Counted from the stretch's first letter, positions 9,836-21,690 are shown. The stretch is DNA of 64,000 nucleotides from Strigamia acuminata (GCA_949358305.1 OX442314.1:53267369-53331368), one strand, 5' to 3'. Program-made: numbers and translations. Notes: generated by a model from the sequence alone, not told the origin.

Positions 9836-10247
9836 GTCAACAACGGAATTAAAACTATTTATAATACAATTAACACTAACTCATTGTTAATTGTATTGTA
9901 AATAAATGCTTCACTGCAATACACGTTTTTTGAAGCACTGGCTCAGCGTGAATCGTGAATTCGTTATTGTGTTCACATGTTGTTGTTGTTGCTTTGATCC
10001 TTCCTGGTCTTGGTGCTTGCTGCTTGTTACTCTCACACTTTATTTGTGCCTAAACCAAGTCCCTGTTCCTGTTCACTTCGCTAACAGAAGTGAAATTCTT
10101 TTTATTGTTCAAAACCTGGCCACCGTTGCTAGGGGAAAATATGGAAGCTGCATGAAGTCTTGGCATATTGCATTCGCATTGTACACTTCAATGTGACTTG
10201 TAATACTGTTGGCATTATAACCTTCAATTACAAAAGGGGTGTCGTGT

Positions 10248-10461
10248 GGAGTGACTCAAGGTGTGCTTTAAATTCAATTCTTTTATTAAATCGGAAATTT
10301 CCAATTAAGGAAATATCCACCAATAGATTTAAACAAACAAAAACTTACAAATCAGACACTGGTGACAATTGTCTGGAATTATCAGTTATCTTCAATTCTA
10401 TTATTTACATGTGTTTACGAATTAGTTAACTTAATTATAAATAAACATAATAATAACTTAA
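10248..10461. repeat. Dispersed repeat, copy 2
   Basis: Second copy of the repeat at 8021-8275, shorter by internal indels. Confidence 0.75.
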
Positions 10462-12229
10462 ACGAAAAAAGGAAATTTACAACAGTTGCTCAATCTCCTT
10501 CTCACATTTCTGCGTTCGGGTTGAAATTTGTTTTGCTATTTTTTTTTCTTAGCTGATATTTCGACTCTAATTTTTTTCTCCAATACTTCTGGCGTTTCCG
10601 TAATCGATCGATGTATCGTTTTTTTCTATTCGCAGACAAGGTCTTGCTTAGCGGTTTCGTATTCGTGAAGCAAATGTTCTAGGTCAAATTGTAATTCTTC
10701 CTTTTGCTTGAGATGCCACTTTTGGAATTGTTCGTCATTTGTCTTCCAGACTTCGGCTGTCTTTTCCCACCGGTGTCGTGGTGAGCCTATGAAATAATGA
10801 GTTATAAGCTACTGACCTTTTAAGTTTCCCAGGTTCCTCTTATCCAATTTTTGGTGTTGGATGAAAACTAAATCTTACAAATGTTTGACGTGTGTGGTAG
10901 TAAGAAAATATGAGACTGTTTTCCAAACTAACTGATATTTTTAATTGGTCTTTTAAAAACCCCCAAAAGTTACAACAAAGAGCAATAATATCCCTGATAA
11001 GCCCAAAACACTCTAAATTCGCCACCACCGGTTAGCCCCAAAAGAAACCCAATCACCACACATAAAATTAGCAATATAGCAAATTCAAAATACATTCAAT
11101 GCAAAATTACGAACGGTTTATCTGGTCTGGAGGTGGTCTACTGTTTTGTTGCGTCAAGTTCTTTTTCAGATACGATCTCCCACTTGTGGTCACTCTCTCT
11201 CTCTCTCAGCAAGGGGTCGAGTCTGGCCACTGCTTCTCTTCCTGGTTGGGATTGAAAACAATCAGCGTCCCCTCTCGCGGGTGTGGTCGCCTACAACTCT
11301 CCTTTGGTCGGTCACTGGCACCGCTGATCAGCTTCTCAACACGGGTAGTTTGTGGGTTGCTGGATGAAGCACCGGACCTCGTGCAGTTGTTGAAAAACAA
11401 TTAGCCACGGCTGCTTTCAGGCCAATTGTGAGAACAATGCTTGATCTGGATAAAACTCGCAAAGAGCTTCACAACCAAATCGTCTTGCTCTCCTGTCACG
11501 AGTGCCTTTTCAAAATGTCTAGGTTTACCACATCACCTCGGATACCCGCCTACTGATTATCTATTTCGTCCACTCATAACTGCCTTTTAATATAGCCTCA
11601 GGGTTTTCCAGCACTCAGGTCACCTGTCAGTTTTCTTCTTATTAATGGGGCCTTGTCACGGAATTTCACATTGTTTATCGTCTTTCTCTTTAGATTTCCT
11701 CAGGCACTTTCATTGTCTTTCATCCACCAAACCAGACAACAAAGGACATTCCTTTAGCAAAACACATAATATTTTCTACTAATAAATCAAGAACATATTA
11801 TTATGAATGTTTAGAGACACTTTTATCATCTGATTAAGAGTATTTAGTCATCAATACATTTAACAATTCTTTACTTCATAATTGAAACACAATGATTAGA
11901 AGAAGAGAAAGAGTTAAAGAATTAAGACTCCATCACCAAATCCAAAACACTTAATATCTTCCATTTTACAAATCAAATATTTAATTGTAAAACATTCAAT
12001 ATTTTCCACTCTACAATTCTAGATTATTTCACCATTGATACATTCAACCTAATTCACCTTACAATTGAAAACACTTCATGTTCAACACATTTTATCTTAT
12101 AATTGAAAACACTTCATATTCAATACATTTAATATTTTCTTACATTTCACAATCAAAATACAAAGATTTAAAGAGGAAAGGTTAGAGAAATAAAGTCCAT
12201 CACCAGTTCCAATATCCATTAAATTCCAC
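10462..12229. other. Non-coding stretch
   Basis: No supported gene. A short CT microsatellite lies at about 11197-11209. From 11750 onward the sequence becomes AT-rich and shades into the tandem array that follows. Confidence 0.5.
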
Positions 12230-12725
12230 AATCCAATTATCTACTAATTTTCTAAATCAATTGTTTATTCAATTCCCAAATCAATTATTTATTAAATATC
12301 CAAACCAATTGTTTATTCAATTCCCAAATCAATCATTTATTAAGCATCCAAATCAATTGTTTATCAATTCCTCAATTCAATCATCTATTTACCAGATTCC
12401 CAAATCAATTATTCACTAAACATCTAAACCAATTGTTTACTAAATTCCCAACTTAATTATCCATTTACTAGATTCCCAAATCAATTATTCCCTAAACATC
12501 TAAATCAATTGTTTACTAAATTCCCAATTTAATTATCCATTTACTAGATTCCCAAATCAATTATTCCCTAAACATCTAAATCAATTGTTTACTAAATTCC
12601 CAATTTAATTATCCATTTACTTGATTCCCAAATCAACTATTTATTAAGTTCCTAAATTAATTATTCATAATTTCCCAAACTGATTACTTATTTATTGGAT
12701 TCCTAAATCAACCATTTATTTATTT
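12230..12725. repeat. 76-bp tandem repeat array
   Basis: The unit begins CCCAAATCAATTATTC and recurs at 12399, 12475, 12551 and 12627, exactly 76 bases apart. Each unit is itself built of three diverged ~25-base subunits (AAATCAATT, AAACCAATTG and AACTTAATTA variants). More degenerate copies extend on both sides. Confidence 0.85.
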
Positions 12726-13233
12726 CCTTTGTTCAAGGTTCTTCAGTCCTTATTTGGTCTCTCAGAGGGGGAGTGACTAATGAGGTCTTTTCTACTCAAG
12801 CCTCAGCTTCCCCTGGTCTATGTCCTTAGGCATCGTCTGCTGCTCAAATGAGTGTCCTCATTCCAACACTTCTGTGCCCAACCCCTGTCTAATGAATACA
12901 GTGGTTTATTTATACATTTAACCCTTTGATTACTATTTTTTATTCATTGTCACTACCGCGACACCGGTCGCTATTGCGTTGAGTCTTTTCTCGCAGTTTC
13001 GAGTCACCACTCTTATCCCGACGAAAGAAAAATCACTCTTAATTTTGAAACTCGATTATTCTAATCACAGACACAATAAAGAACAATACAATACAATGCA
13101 AAATAAACAAAACGGACACAAGGTGTCAATACAATTAATAATGTCAAGCATGCGCAATTAACCCACAAAATCCCTCTTTGATTGCGTACGCTTGTACACT
13201 TAAAAACTATGTGAAACAATAACGTTTAACTAT
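12726..13233. other. Non-coding stretch
   Basis: No gene recognised. AT-rich with one short GC-richer segment. A short open frame at 12979 has no features. Confidence 0.4.
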
Positions 13234-13527
13234 CTAATCTTCATTCTTCAACCTTTCTATCTGTTCTCTGCTAAACTCCAACTGTGGTGCTGGAACTGGT
13301 GTTGTTAGAAAATCCGCTACTTGTTTCTTGGATGGAGTGTGAAGAAGTCGAATATTGCCTAATTTTACTTCCTGGCGAACAAACATCAAGCATCTGTTCA
13401 CATGCTTGGTTTGGCCATATTGGTTTGACCCGTTAAAAAGATGATCCACGATGTCAACAGCCACATTGGTGATAATGGCAACAGCCACCTCACCCACTAT
13501 TTCCTTGTATAATTTGGAATAAGACAT
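13234..13527 (-). pseudogene. Copia RNase H C-terminal fragment
   Basis: 97 residues. The segment around TKHVNRC, the FVRQEV motif and the later HTPSKKQVADF correspond to the conserved end of Ty1/copia RNase H (TKHIDIR, HFVRE, VADIFTK in the intact copies of this window). The catalytic residues and everything upstream are missing, so it is a remnant. Nothing homologous was seen immediately upstream. Confidence 0.75.
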
Positions 13528-14300
13528 GTTCCGGGTTTACACAGGCGTTTGTATAGGAAGTTGGGTGAGAGCAATCCAATAATGTCATCAAATTTGACCT
13601 TGAAGGCCATTTTCAGGTCTTTCACTTGCTAACTTCTAAACCAATCAGGTTAGAGCAAAATTTCCAATTACAAAGTTGTAGAGCACCATCAAATTAGTAC
13701 TAACCAACTTCATTTCAGGTCGTCTCTCAGTCAGTGTTCAAACTTTATTAATGTGGAGTGAGTCTATCTCGCTTTGCATGGCTCTCCAGGCACTACAGGA
13801 ATCTTTGCGGCCAGGAGTAATGCATCTGACGGAATTATTCACTCAAAACGGCAAGTTCCCTGCTCAGAGTGCGCTAACCTCACCTTAACAGGGTCAAATA
13901 AAACAAAACAAAGCAAAACAAATCAAACTAAAACCCTCACAGACGATAAATTCAAAAATTCAACGCCGTTTGAGTTATTGATGCATTAGTTATTCCTGGC
14001 CATGAAACAGGGATTCCTGAAGCACAGGGATTTCTGTAGCGCTTGTAGTTTGTAAATGCGCTGGCCTCCAGCCATTTTCCCTTGTCTTTATTGTGTCTTT
14101 ATTGTGTCCGTGATACAATGCTAATTCATAAGCTTGACACAAGATGTCTACAATGACATCAACTTAAGTAATTGTGAGCATACGCAATGACCCAACAGTT
14201 TTTAGTTTTTAATTATTAACTTTTGTTCCCAAAGGGGCTGATCTAGATAAAATACAAGGGGATGGACATTTTGATGTGAATGACGTGAAATGAATTGTAT
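13528..14300. other. Non-coding stretch
   Basis: No gene or recognisable element. An AAACAAAAC-type simple tract lies at about 13899-13930. Confidence 0.4.
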
Positions 14301-14520
14301 TGGTCAAAAATTAATTATTTTGGTCAAAAATTAATTATTTTGGTCAAAAATTAATTATTTTGGTCAAAAATTAATTATTTTGGTCAAAAATTAATTATTT
14401 TGGTCAAAAATTAATTATTTTGGTCAAAAATTAATTATTTTGGTCAAAAATTAATTATTTTGGTCAAAAATTAATTATTTTGGTCAAAAGTGAATTTTTT
14501 GACCAAAAATGAACTATTTT
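14301..14520. repeat. 20-bp minisatellite, nine perfect copies
   Basis: The unit TGGTCAAAAATTAATTATTT occurs nine times without a mismatch from 14301 to 14480. Degenerate and inverted versions follow (TTGACC next to TTTTGGTC) up to about 14523, so the end of the array is a small palindrome. Perfect identity suggests recent expansion. Confidence 0.95.
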
Positions 14521-14830
14521 GGTCTTGATCAATGCAATCCTAAGTCGTTTCCAATGCCCCTAGCAGTTAGAAATGGATCATTCGATGAAACTGTAACAAT
14601 GACATTATGCTCTTTGAGTGTTGTGCATGATGGTCTACCATCATGTCGGTTGTTATTGCCATCTTTAACCCAAATTCCTAAGCACCCTTAGTAAAATTTA
14701 AAAAATTGTTTGAATGAAGTTTAATGAGGTTAAATGGAGTTGTAACTCCAGTCGAATAAATCCGATAAATATAAAGTTACCGTACCTGATAAAATGTAAT
14801 CCATATAGACCTGATGATTTTTAAAATCAA

Positions 14831-15093
14831 TACCGTATTTTACCGAATAAGAGTCGCCCTCGAATTGTAGCCGCCCTCGAATAGTAGCCGCGGCCGAGAT
14901 AGGCGACTTGATATAAGAGCCGCCCTCGAATAGTAGCCGCGGCTATATACGTTCAATGAACGTAATAGTATGATATTGGCCACTATTTAAAATAAGAGCC
15001 GCCCCCGAATTGGAGCCGCCCCCGAATTAAAGCCGCAGCTCAAAGTGGCAGTTTTCAATAAGAGCCGCGGCTCTTATTTGGTAAAATACGGTA
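14831..15093. mobile_element. MITE with TACCGTATTTTACC terminal inverted repeats
   Basis: 263 bp. The left end TACCGTATTTTACCGAATAA is mirrored at the right end by TTATTTGGTAAAATACGGTA. The inside contains many GAGCCGCC or CGGCTACT-type short repeats in both orientations. No ORF, so non-autonomous. A target duplication could not be fixed beyond a possible TA. A fragment of the same family lies at about 57586-57640. The transposase family is not known to me. Confidence 0.85.
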
Positions 15094-16180
15094 TTTTTAA
15101 TTGAAACTTAAACCATTGAAATGCCATTTTTATGTCTGGAAAATAATCTCTCTTTGCACTAGCATGCGATGATTGATGAACTTACTGAATTTTTGTTCAT
15201 ATATTGGATAAGGCATAAATCACATCATTTATTTGTTATACAATTTGTAGGGGTAGTTCATCAGGAAATTTAACTTTGATTGAATTGGTAATGCTTATTG
15301 CAAAATTTACGATTTTTTTTTTATTATTTTCTTAAAAAATTATTTTTTAAACCCGGTTGACAGTCGGGGATTTTCGTGATAAACCGTACAGATTACCGTA
15401 CATTTATTTCAAGGACTTGAAAGTGTCACCAGGTGGCGTAATTCAAAATATTATTTAGTTCGAAGATTGATTCTATCGTTACGTATGTTCGTGTTTTACA
15501 GATTGAAAACCCCGTGTAATATAACGGCCGTCATGGCACTTGCACGAGCATTGGAGGCATACTGGTAATTTGTGTGGTCGTATTCTCGATGTATTTGAAT
15601 GTGTCCGGAAAGTTTGCAATGGACTATTCTTTTAGTTTTAGCACAAACACTATGACAATAATTTCGGTCGAAAATCAAAACGACTAAATCAAAAGTGAAG
15701 ATTGCTTCTATATCCGTGTTTTACCGAATGTAAACCCCGTATTGTTATACGGGGATCACAACTGTCACGACAGCACTCGCGGGTTAGCAGCACGCCGGCA
15801 TGTTGGATTTCGTTGTATTCCCAATCGATTTGTCCTCATGAAATTGCATTAATTTGTTTCACTTATGTTTAATTTCAGCTCGAGTATTTGTGTTACCGAT
15901 GATCTTGTTTTCGCGGAGTTGTGTGTTGGGTTAAAAACGAGAGGAATGTTCAAATTCTGGTAATTATGTTCAAACTCTAATTTGTCTAACTTGTTTTATT
16001 ACAAGTCTACAATGAAACAATTTTGTAGTCCGTTATTTAAATAGTTATTAGAAATATTTTCGGAATTGTTTTCATTTTTTTTAAAAATCTGTTTATTTTA
16101 AAAGTTGATGTCGCCCATTTTGATTTTCCGATCTGGCTGAAATTCGATACAAATTCTCCTGTAAGTTGTTGGAGTTTGTT
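15094..16180. other. Non-coding stretch
   Basis: No gene. A near-palindrome CCCCGTATTGTTATACGGGG lies at about 15735-15756. A related half (AACCCCGTGTAATATAACGG) occurs at about 15508, so this may be another short inverted-repeat element, not delimited. Confidence 0.4.
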
Positions 16181-16830
16181 TTCTTCGGGGGTGTAAAATC
16201 CAACTCTCTACCTTCACGTGGTCACCCCTGGATAAACTGATGACACGACACGTCTCAGTGGAACCAGAAGAGAGCTCTGGTCATTTACAAATTTCTTTAC
16301 TTTATTTTTTTCTTATTTTCAACCTTTCTTGTGTTAAAATTGCTGTGCATTGTATTGTAAGCCCGCAGTCTTGACTTGAATGTGGCATTTACATGTGTTT
16401 GTATTGTAAGCCCATGTTTATAATGTGGCATTTACAAACGATTTAAATAAATGCAGCTTTAACTTCTTATTCTGTTGTTCACTTGGTCGTATGTTCGCGG
16501 CTTGTTAAGCATGATCTCTCCACATCTCCGATTCCATTAAATGCTGATGCCACTCTCCTCGAAGCCGTACACACGAGATTTCCTCTTAGTTGAACGGATT
16601 TCCTGTCTTCCAGAAGAACTTGGGGAATCCCCATGTGTTTTGTCCATAGAAAACTGGCAGCGATGACAGCTGATTCGTCAGAGGGAAAAACTCTGCGAAA
16701 GAGTAGCCTCTGTAACGCTGGTATCATGGCTCGTTGGAATCTTTGGAGCCATTTATCCGTCTGGTCGTGCACGGGCTGTTGCTTAAATTCTTCGTTTATC
16801 ATCTTGTATTTGCGCTGTTTGAATTTTTCT
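16181..16830. repeat. ~650-bp dispersed repeat, copy 1
   Basis: The sequence from TTCTTCGGGGGTGTAAAATC on is repeated in the same orientation at about 24232-24900 with roughly 85-90% identity and some indels. It opens with a G-run followed by TGTAAAATCC, which resembles a polypurine tract plus LTR start. The minus strand of its second half holds a broken reading frame in both copies (for example 16479-16802). The frame is not recognised. The two copies bracket the 17-24 kb region. Confidence 0.75.
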
Positions 16831-18040
16831 AAGAGCTAGGGAGGGACTATTTGGAAGGGTGGGAGGGTAGGAAAAGGGATCAGGGAATAATAGGGTTATA
16901 GGATGCCAAAAACGAGGCCTGGTGAAGGTTGGCTTCAATGCACTTCGGCGGCCGCTCTCGTCGACGTCGCGACGGCGTAGACAGCTGCCCCGACGGCGTC
17001 CGCAGCGTCGACAGCTGCCCCTAAGTGTCGGAGAATCAGATGGCATATGGGCCGCGTTGGACTGCAGCGTCCCCACTGGAAATTTGCTACGTCCAAAAAT
17101 ATGAATTTAGATGTGCCAAACTGACGCACATGCGGTGGCCATGTTTTATTCATTGTTGCAACTTGTCAAGTGACCAAATCAAGTCAGATGACCAAAAAGA
17201 ATACATGTGATTCATCAAATATAAGAACAAATCTTAGGGATAAATTATATAGTACAATTGGATTGACACATACATAAGTTCAAAGCAAATATATAATTTA
17301 AACAACATTAGACAGTAGTAACAAGAGACAATATTATTGACTTAAATAATATGTGAATTATTAAACTTAAACAATACCACTTGGCTCTAAATTACATCAC
17401 ACTTAAATGGCAAAGCAATCAGGCAATGTTTACCCCAATATTATAATTCTCAACAACTTAGAAGAGGGGAAAAACACCACTCAATGAAACAACGCACACA
17501 ATGTGAATCGCGCACTAAACCATAAACATGTGCGTTTAAACCATGCTCAATTAAATATCCTTACTTCAAATCAAACGACATCAAACATCAAACAACACAA
17601 CCACCGATCGAGTGTGATCGCACTCAACAATCGCAAAATGGCTGCCTCGCTCAAGCTCTTCTCCCAACCGACTCACATTACGAAATGGCACCATCCTGTC
17701 CGTGCACAACAGCCCTATACAAGCTACACTATATATACCCAGTACTCGGATATATACAGACCTATACATAAAAATATACTGTTTTGTACACGAGTACAAA
17801 AAACTAGGCTTACATTTAACATGCAATTCAATGTTAATCCTGGAACGAGTAGCGAGTATGACGTTTTCAATATTGCTCTATGATCACAGATCAGCTTTTG
17901 AGTCTTGTATTTACTCGCCAGAGTGCGTCATCATATCACTTGTTATATATCGAGTGAAATTAAAACCAATGTTGCAAAGCAATTGTGGAGTTATCGGCCG
18001 ACGGGAGAAACGGCTCGTTACGATGACGATGGAATTGTAA
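16831..18040. other. Non-coding stretch with a GC-rich island
   Basis: About 16900-17080 is GC-rich with CGTCGAC and CAGCTGCCCC repeats. The remainder is AT-rich. Several overlapping short open frames show no domain. The stretch ends with a polypyrimidine-AG (TTTTATTTCAAG at 18047-18058) just inside the DM-domain frame, a possible splice acceptor. Confidence 0.4.
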
Positions 18041-18289
18041 TTGTATTTTATTTCAAGCAATGTGACGTGTGCTCCTCACATAGCGGGTGGCGACGCGGTC
18101 GTCAACAGCCTGATAATCTCAAAAAGCACGCGGCAGTCGACCTGCGCTCGATGCATGTATCATGGGCTCACGGTGCAACTTAGAGGTCACAAGAGGTATT
18201 GCAAATTCAAAGACTGTTTGTGCATCAAGTGCGACTTGATTTTGGAGCGACGAAGCAGGATGGCCAGGCAAGTGTCGCTGCGTCGATGA
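18041..18289 (+). CDS. DM-domain (doublesex/mab-3, DMRT) exon
   Basis: 82 codons. Residues about 34-82 form a complete DM intertwined zinc module: C35, C38, H50, C54 for one site and H41, C59, C61, C64 for the other, with the family signatures CARC, GHKRYC and CIKC and a basic recognition helix ending RQVSLRR. DM proteins are minor-groove DNA-binding transcription factors, often in sexual development. The frame stops directly after the helix, where family members usually continue. An AG|GCAAGT sequence at about 18264, the consensus of GC-AG introns, suggests the true exon ends just before. The first ATG or an acceptor near 18058 could open the exon. No other exon of the gene was identified. 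It may be a partial or dead copy. Confidence 0.8.
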   Translation: MYFISSNVTCAPHIAGGDAVVNSLIISKSTRQSTCARCMYHGLTVQLRGHKRYCKFKDCLCIKCDLILERRSRMARQVSLRR

Positions 18290-18788
18290 AATACCGCGGG
18301 CGATCCACATTTTCCAGGAAAAAATCTGCGTCCTCGATCTGCGAGATCAATCGGGTCAAAAATTCGGGAATTATGACCGCATTCATGAATGTTTCGACGC
18401 CGTCTTGTCCCCACTCACAAACCGTTCTTTTATGGGCAGTTTCGTGTTTATTTTTTTTGTAAGAGAACGAGCAAAACGTCGGCACTGAAATTTAAATGAA
18501 CGAAACTTCGTCTTTGATCAGTAATTTGTGTCGGTTGGTCGACAGGGACGATCGATTCGCGCCGCCCTTCTCAAAGAGGTTCATCCGCCGGGTGTTAATA
18601 AGTCCATTGAGTACGTCTGCGACGTGTTTGAAGCAGACGTCGTAGTGAACGGTGAGATTTTGCTCAATCGAGTAAGTGGAACACCTGTGTACAATAATTA
18701 AAATACCGAACAGGAACACTGTGTGCATTTCAGCCGCGAACCAGTCGACTAAACGAAATATGAGGGAGAAAGCACAAAACACTTGCAC
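18225..18788 (-). pseudogene. Possible secreted-protein frame with one in-frame stop
   Basis: One minus-strand frame is open from 18788 to 18225 except for a single TAA at 18492-18494. An internal Met near 18730 starts a good signal-peptide-like segment (MHTVFLFGILII). The region after it contains N-glycosylation-like sites and several Cys. The second half reads like a globular protein (EWGQDG, FLTRLI, FFLENV). It is not recognised and overlaps the 3' end of the DM exon on the other strand. It could be a decayed host gene, an element gene, or chance. Low certainty. Confidence 0.3.
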
Positions 18789-18911
18789 TAACGTGCAGCA
18801 AATAACCCCACTTATGTCAACTGATGACTCACAAAAATCTAAGCATACTTCCCTGCTTAAGGCAGGGACTAACCCTTACAATTAAAGTTAAACTTACATA
18901 AATTCTTAAAT

Positions 18912-19553
18912 CTAACAGTCCCCCCCCCAAGTAGAGCAAGAAAACACATGCAAACAATCCCTCCAAAATACCCAAACACCAAATCCAAATAGGCTTCTCA
19001 GCATGGCGCGTTGTGTTCTCAAGATGAAACCAGGACGCCTGCCGGACGAATCGCTCAACTCAGGAACGCGAACCGGACGTGACTTCTCTGCGACTCGAGC
19101 CACCAACGGGAAACCACACCCTGGACGCACACCATGACTTCGTTTCCGTTCCGATGGAAAGGTTTTCCGTTCTGGTGAATCGACTCGTCGTACCAATTCT
19201 ACTGTACGTTTACGGCTTGTACTGGGTTGGGCTAGGTCGATAGGAGGATTATTTTTGGCAAAACCATCCTGTTTCCACGAGACTTTAGGAATTACAAATT
19301 GTTTTTGCGTGGATCCCGGATCCTTGGCAGCTGTCGTTGGTGAGGCTGTCGTTGGTGGGCCAAGATTGGCCTGCAGTAATTCCGGGTGATTCCGAGCCCA
19401 GCTTAAAATGTTCCAACCCCTCTCATTGATAACTATGGGGGTTTTGGGGGCTCCTTCCACGATTACTGCAGCTGGAGATGGAACAACTTCTTCTTGGGAA
19501 GAAGTGGAATCAATTATGACATACTTCCTCTTTTTGACGAGCTTTTTAGCCAT
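18912..19553 (-). CDS. P1-family ORF (basic start, W..HPELL motif), unknown function
   Basis: 213 residues, not recognised. It begins with a strongly basic segment (residues 1-12), then Ser/Pro/Val-rich sequence. At about 40-66 it holds a motif with two Trp, a HPELL box and an AN pair. The same arrangement occurs in the plus-strand ORF at 23294-23761, so the two are paralogues. Residues about 115-165 are Arg/Ser/Pro-rich; the hydrophobic Cys-rich C-terminal end may be spurious. It lies downstream of the P2-like gene at 20.0-20.9 kb on the same strand. Nuclear localisation is plausible from the basic tract. Function unknown. Confidence 0.5.
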   Translation of the reverse strand: MAKKLVKKRKYVIIDSTSSQEEVVPSPAAVIVEGAPKTPIVINERGWNILSWARNHPELLQANLGPPTTASPTTAAKDPGSTQKQFVIPKVSWKQDGFAKNNPPIDLAQPSTSRKRTVELVRRVDSPERKTFPSERKRSHGVRPGCGFPLVARVAEKSRPVRVPELSDSSGRRPGFILRTQRAMLRSLFGFGVWVFWRDCLHVFSCSTWGGDC

Positions 19554-19689
19554 TTTCTGATAAAAGAAAAGAATATTTCGTAAATAAACATATTTTCAGA
19601 AAAATATTAAGAAATCTACGCGTTTTTTTTAAAACCGTTATATCTCCGTTCTCAGCGTTGTCGGTGTGAGTCTACTACGGTGAGGGGGT

Positions 19690-19733
19690 GTGTGATAACG
19701 TCCTAAATTGTCCATTAAATATAGGACGTTATA
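19690..19733. repeat. Short inverted repeat
   Basis: ATAACGTCCTA and TAGGACGTTAT face each other across about 17 bases in the gap between two minus-strand ORFs. A hairpin or dimeric protein site is possible; its role is unknown. Confidence 0.5.
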
Positions 19734-20054
19734 ACTGTTATAACCGAGAAAAAAGAAAATGAGAAAATACGTGCAAAACGGGACTTACTTACTCGGCGCA
19801 AGGCGCCGAGCTGTCGTGGGTTACAGGCAACCGTACAGAAAGGCTGGAAAAAAATAAAATAAATAAATAAATCTCTCTCCCGCCCAAAGGCGGTTGCGAT
19901 GTTGGGGTCTGGCTAGACGAAAAAGCAGAAATAAAAACAAATAAAAAGCAAGGAAAACCCGTCTTACCTGCGCAAGCCAGCACGTAGGGTCGAGCCGGGG
20001 CGAATCCGGTGGACCTGGAGTTGAAAGAAATGAGGAAAAACGATGAGAAACAAG

Positions 20055-20880
20055 CTAACCCCAGGAATGCTCGGAAACGAGCAACGCGCCGGCAGCGCCT
20101 GAGGCGTGCGGTGACGTAAACGTCGGGAGGCTTCTTTGCCATTGGCTTCTTTGCCGGTGCCGGGTTCGGTTAATCGCGCGGTCCCGTATACGGTCCTCTA
20201 GTTTCTCCGAAACAATCTTTTCTTTAACTGTAAGATGGATCGCCTGGTCCTTGAAAATCGAGTGGGAAGGAACTGGTGGTATTTCCAAAGATGTAGAAGG
20301 ACCTGGCCATACCGGTGGCAACCGAGCAATGGTAGGGGATGAGGGCGGTACCACCGAGGTGGAAGGGGCCACTGAGAGTTGGCTACTGCTCGTAGTGGTC
20401 GCCGACGGCTTGGGATCTAGTTGGAGCTCCGTGAAGCCACCATATGGGGTATCGTATACGTTTAGTTCGACCGGATTCAGAAAAATTGCTTCCTCGTCCT
20501 CTTTGTGAATCAATTGACATTCTTCACATGTCGTCCATTGACGCGGGATGGGTGTAGTTAACCCTTTCACCAAAAATGGGGATAAATTGTAGCTCCTAGG
20601 GTTATTGCTAGGTCTGCTCTTCGTACCTCCGCAATTCGCACAGACGAATGTGTGGATTTCCGCGACAATCGCCGTTAATCAGCCGCATTCGTTACAAAGC
20701 GGGCAAGGGACCTCGTTGCCCCTGAGTAGTAGACAGCTGGCGGGGTTGCTAGATTGCTTATCCAGAAAAACTCGTTCTTTGCGATGCTTTTTCAGTGGGT
20801 CCATCTGGAATCTTTGAGCGGCACAAGCTAAAGCTTCGGTGGTGTTGACGGCCCACTGCTCTAGGCGACTCGAGTCCGAC
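20055..20880 (-). pseudogene. P2-family ORF (CxxC modules), diverged copy with a stop
   Basis: An open frame of 172 codons (20055-20573) starts with a W..C..CQ..H segment followed by an IFLNP motif. This matches the W.HCSTCQVFH and VYIDP segment of the P2 copies near 23 and 24 kb. Upstream, up to about 20880, the minus strand can be read as PCPLC..C, an in-frame stop, then VCANCGG, which is the paired CxxC module of the family in decayed form. The C-terminal part is Ser/Thr/Pro-rich and then charged. Function unknown. The modules look like treble-clef or rubredoxin-type zinc knuckles; that is inference. Confidence 0.45.
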
Positions 20881-20909
20881 TGGTTCCACTACTCGCCTCG
20901 GTGAAAGGG

Positions 20910-21690
20910 GGTTTCTTCATTTCGTCGCCCTTCATTTCGTCGCCGTTTTTGGCGACGAAATGACACCCAAAACGGAAAAAGGGCGACGAAATGAAGGGCG
21001 ACGAAATGATACGGTTGAACAACCAAAACAACCCAAACCGAACAGAAGGGCGACGAAATGACACGGCGAAGAAATGAAGAGCGACGAAATGATACGGCTA
21101 AGTAACCGAAACAACCCACATTGAACACTAAGTGATGGGATTAAAAACGAAATGATGGCAAACTTATGGCAATATTATGGCAAAGTTATCGCAAAATTGT
21201 TGTCAAATTCTGGCAAACTTGTGGCCAAATTATGACAAAATTCTGGCAAAATTATCGCTAAATTCTGGCAAAATTATCGCTAAATTCTGGCCAAATTCTG
21301 GCCAACTTGTGGCTAAATTCTGGCCAAATTCTGACAAACTTGTGGCGAAATTCTGGTGAAATTCTGGCAAAATTATCGCTAAATTCTGGCAAAATTCTGG
21401 CAAAATTCTGGCTGAATTCTGGCAAAATACTGGCAAAATTCTGACCAAATTGTGGCCAAATTCTGACAAACTTGTGGCGAAATTATTGCGAAATTGTGGC
21501 CAACTTGTGGCGAAATTCTGGCAAACTTGTGACCAAATTGTGGCTAAATTGTGGCCACAACAATGACATGGCGACGAAATAATATGCGACGAAATGATAT
21601 GGCGACGAAATGAAAACAATTTTTCCAAAAAAACATTTAGCAAAAAAAAGTACGAGGGCGACGAAATGAATGGCGACGAAATAAAGTGAA
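20910..21690. repeat. Composite satellite: GGCGACGAAATGA blocks around a TGGCAAAATTC array
   Basis: About 20910-21110 and 21565-21685 contain repeated GGCGACGAAATGA, partly as inverted pairs. Between them (21135-21560) an 11-13 base unit (TGGCAAAATTC, TGGCCAAATTC, TGGCAAACTTG) repeats more than 30 times. Open frames on both strands here (for example 21177-21359 and 21230-21643) are by-products of the repeat and not genes. Confidence 0.9.

Noticed and set aside
16922-17153. Arg- and Ala-rich ORFs on both strands
   Set aside because: Arise from a short GC-rich repeat (CGTCGAC, CAGCTGCCCC).
21177-21643. Two open frames on opposite strands with regular LAKF / LPEF repeats
   Set aside because: They are translations of the 11-13 base satellite and not genes.
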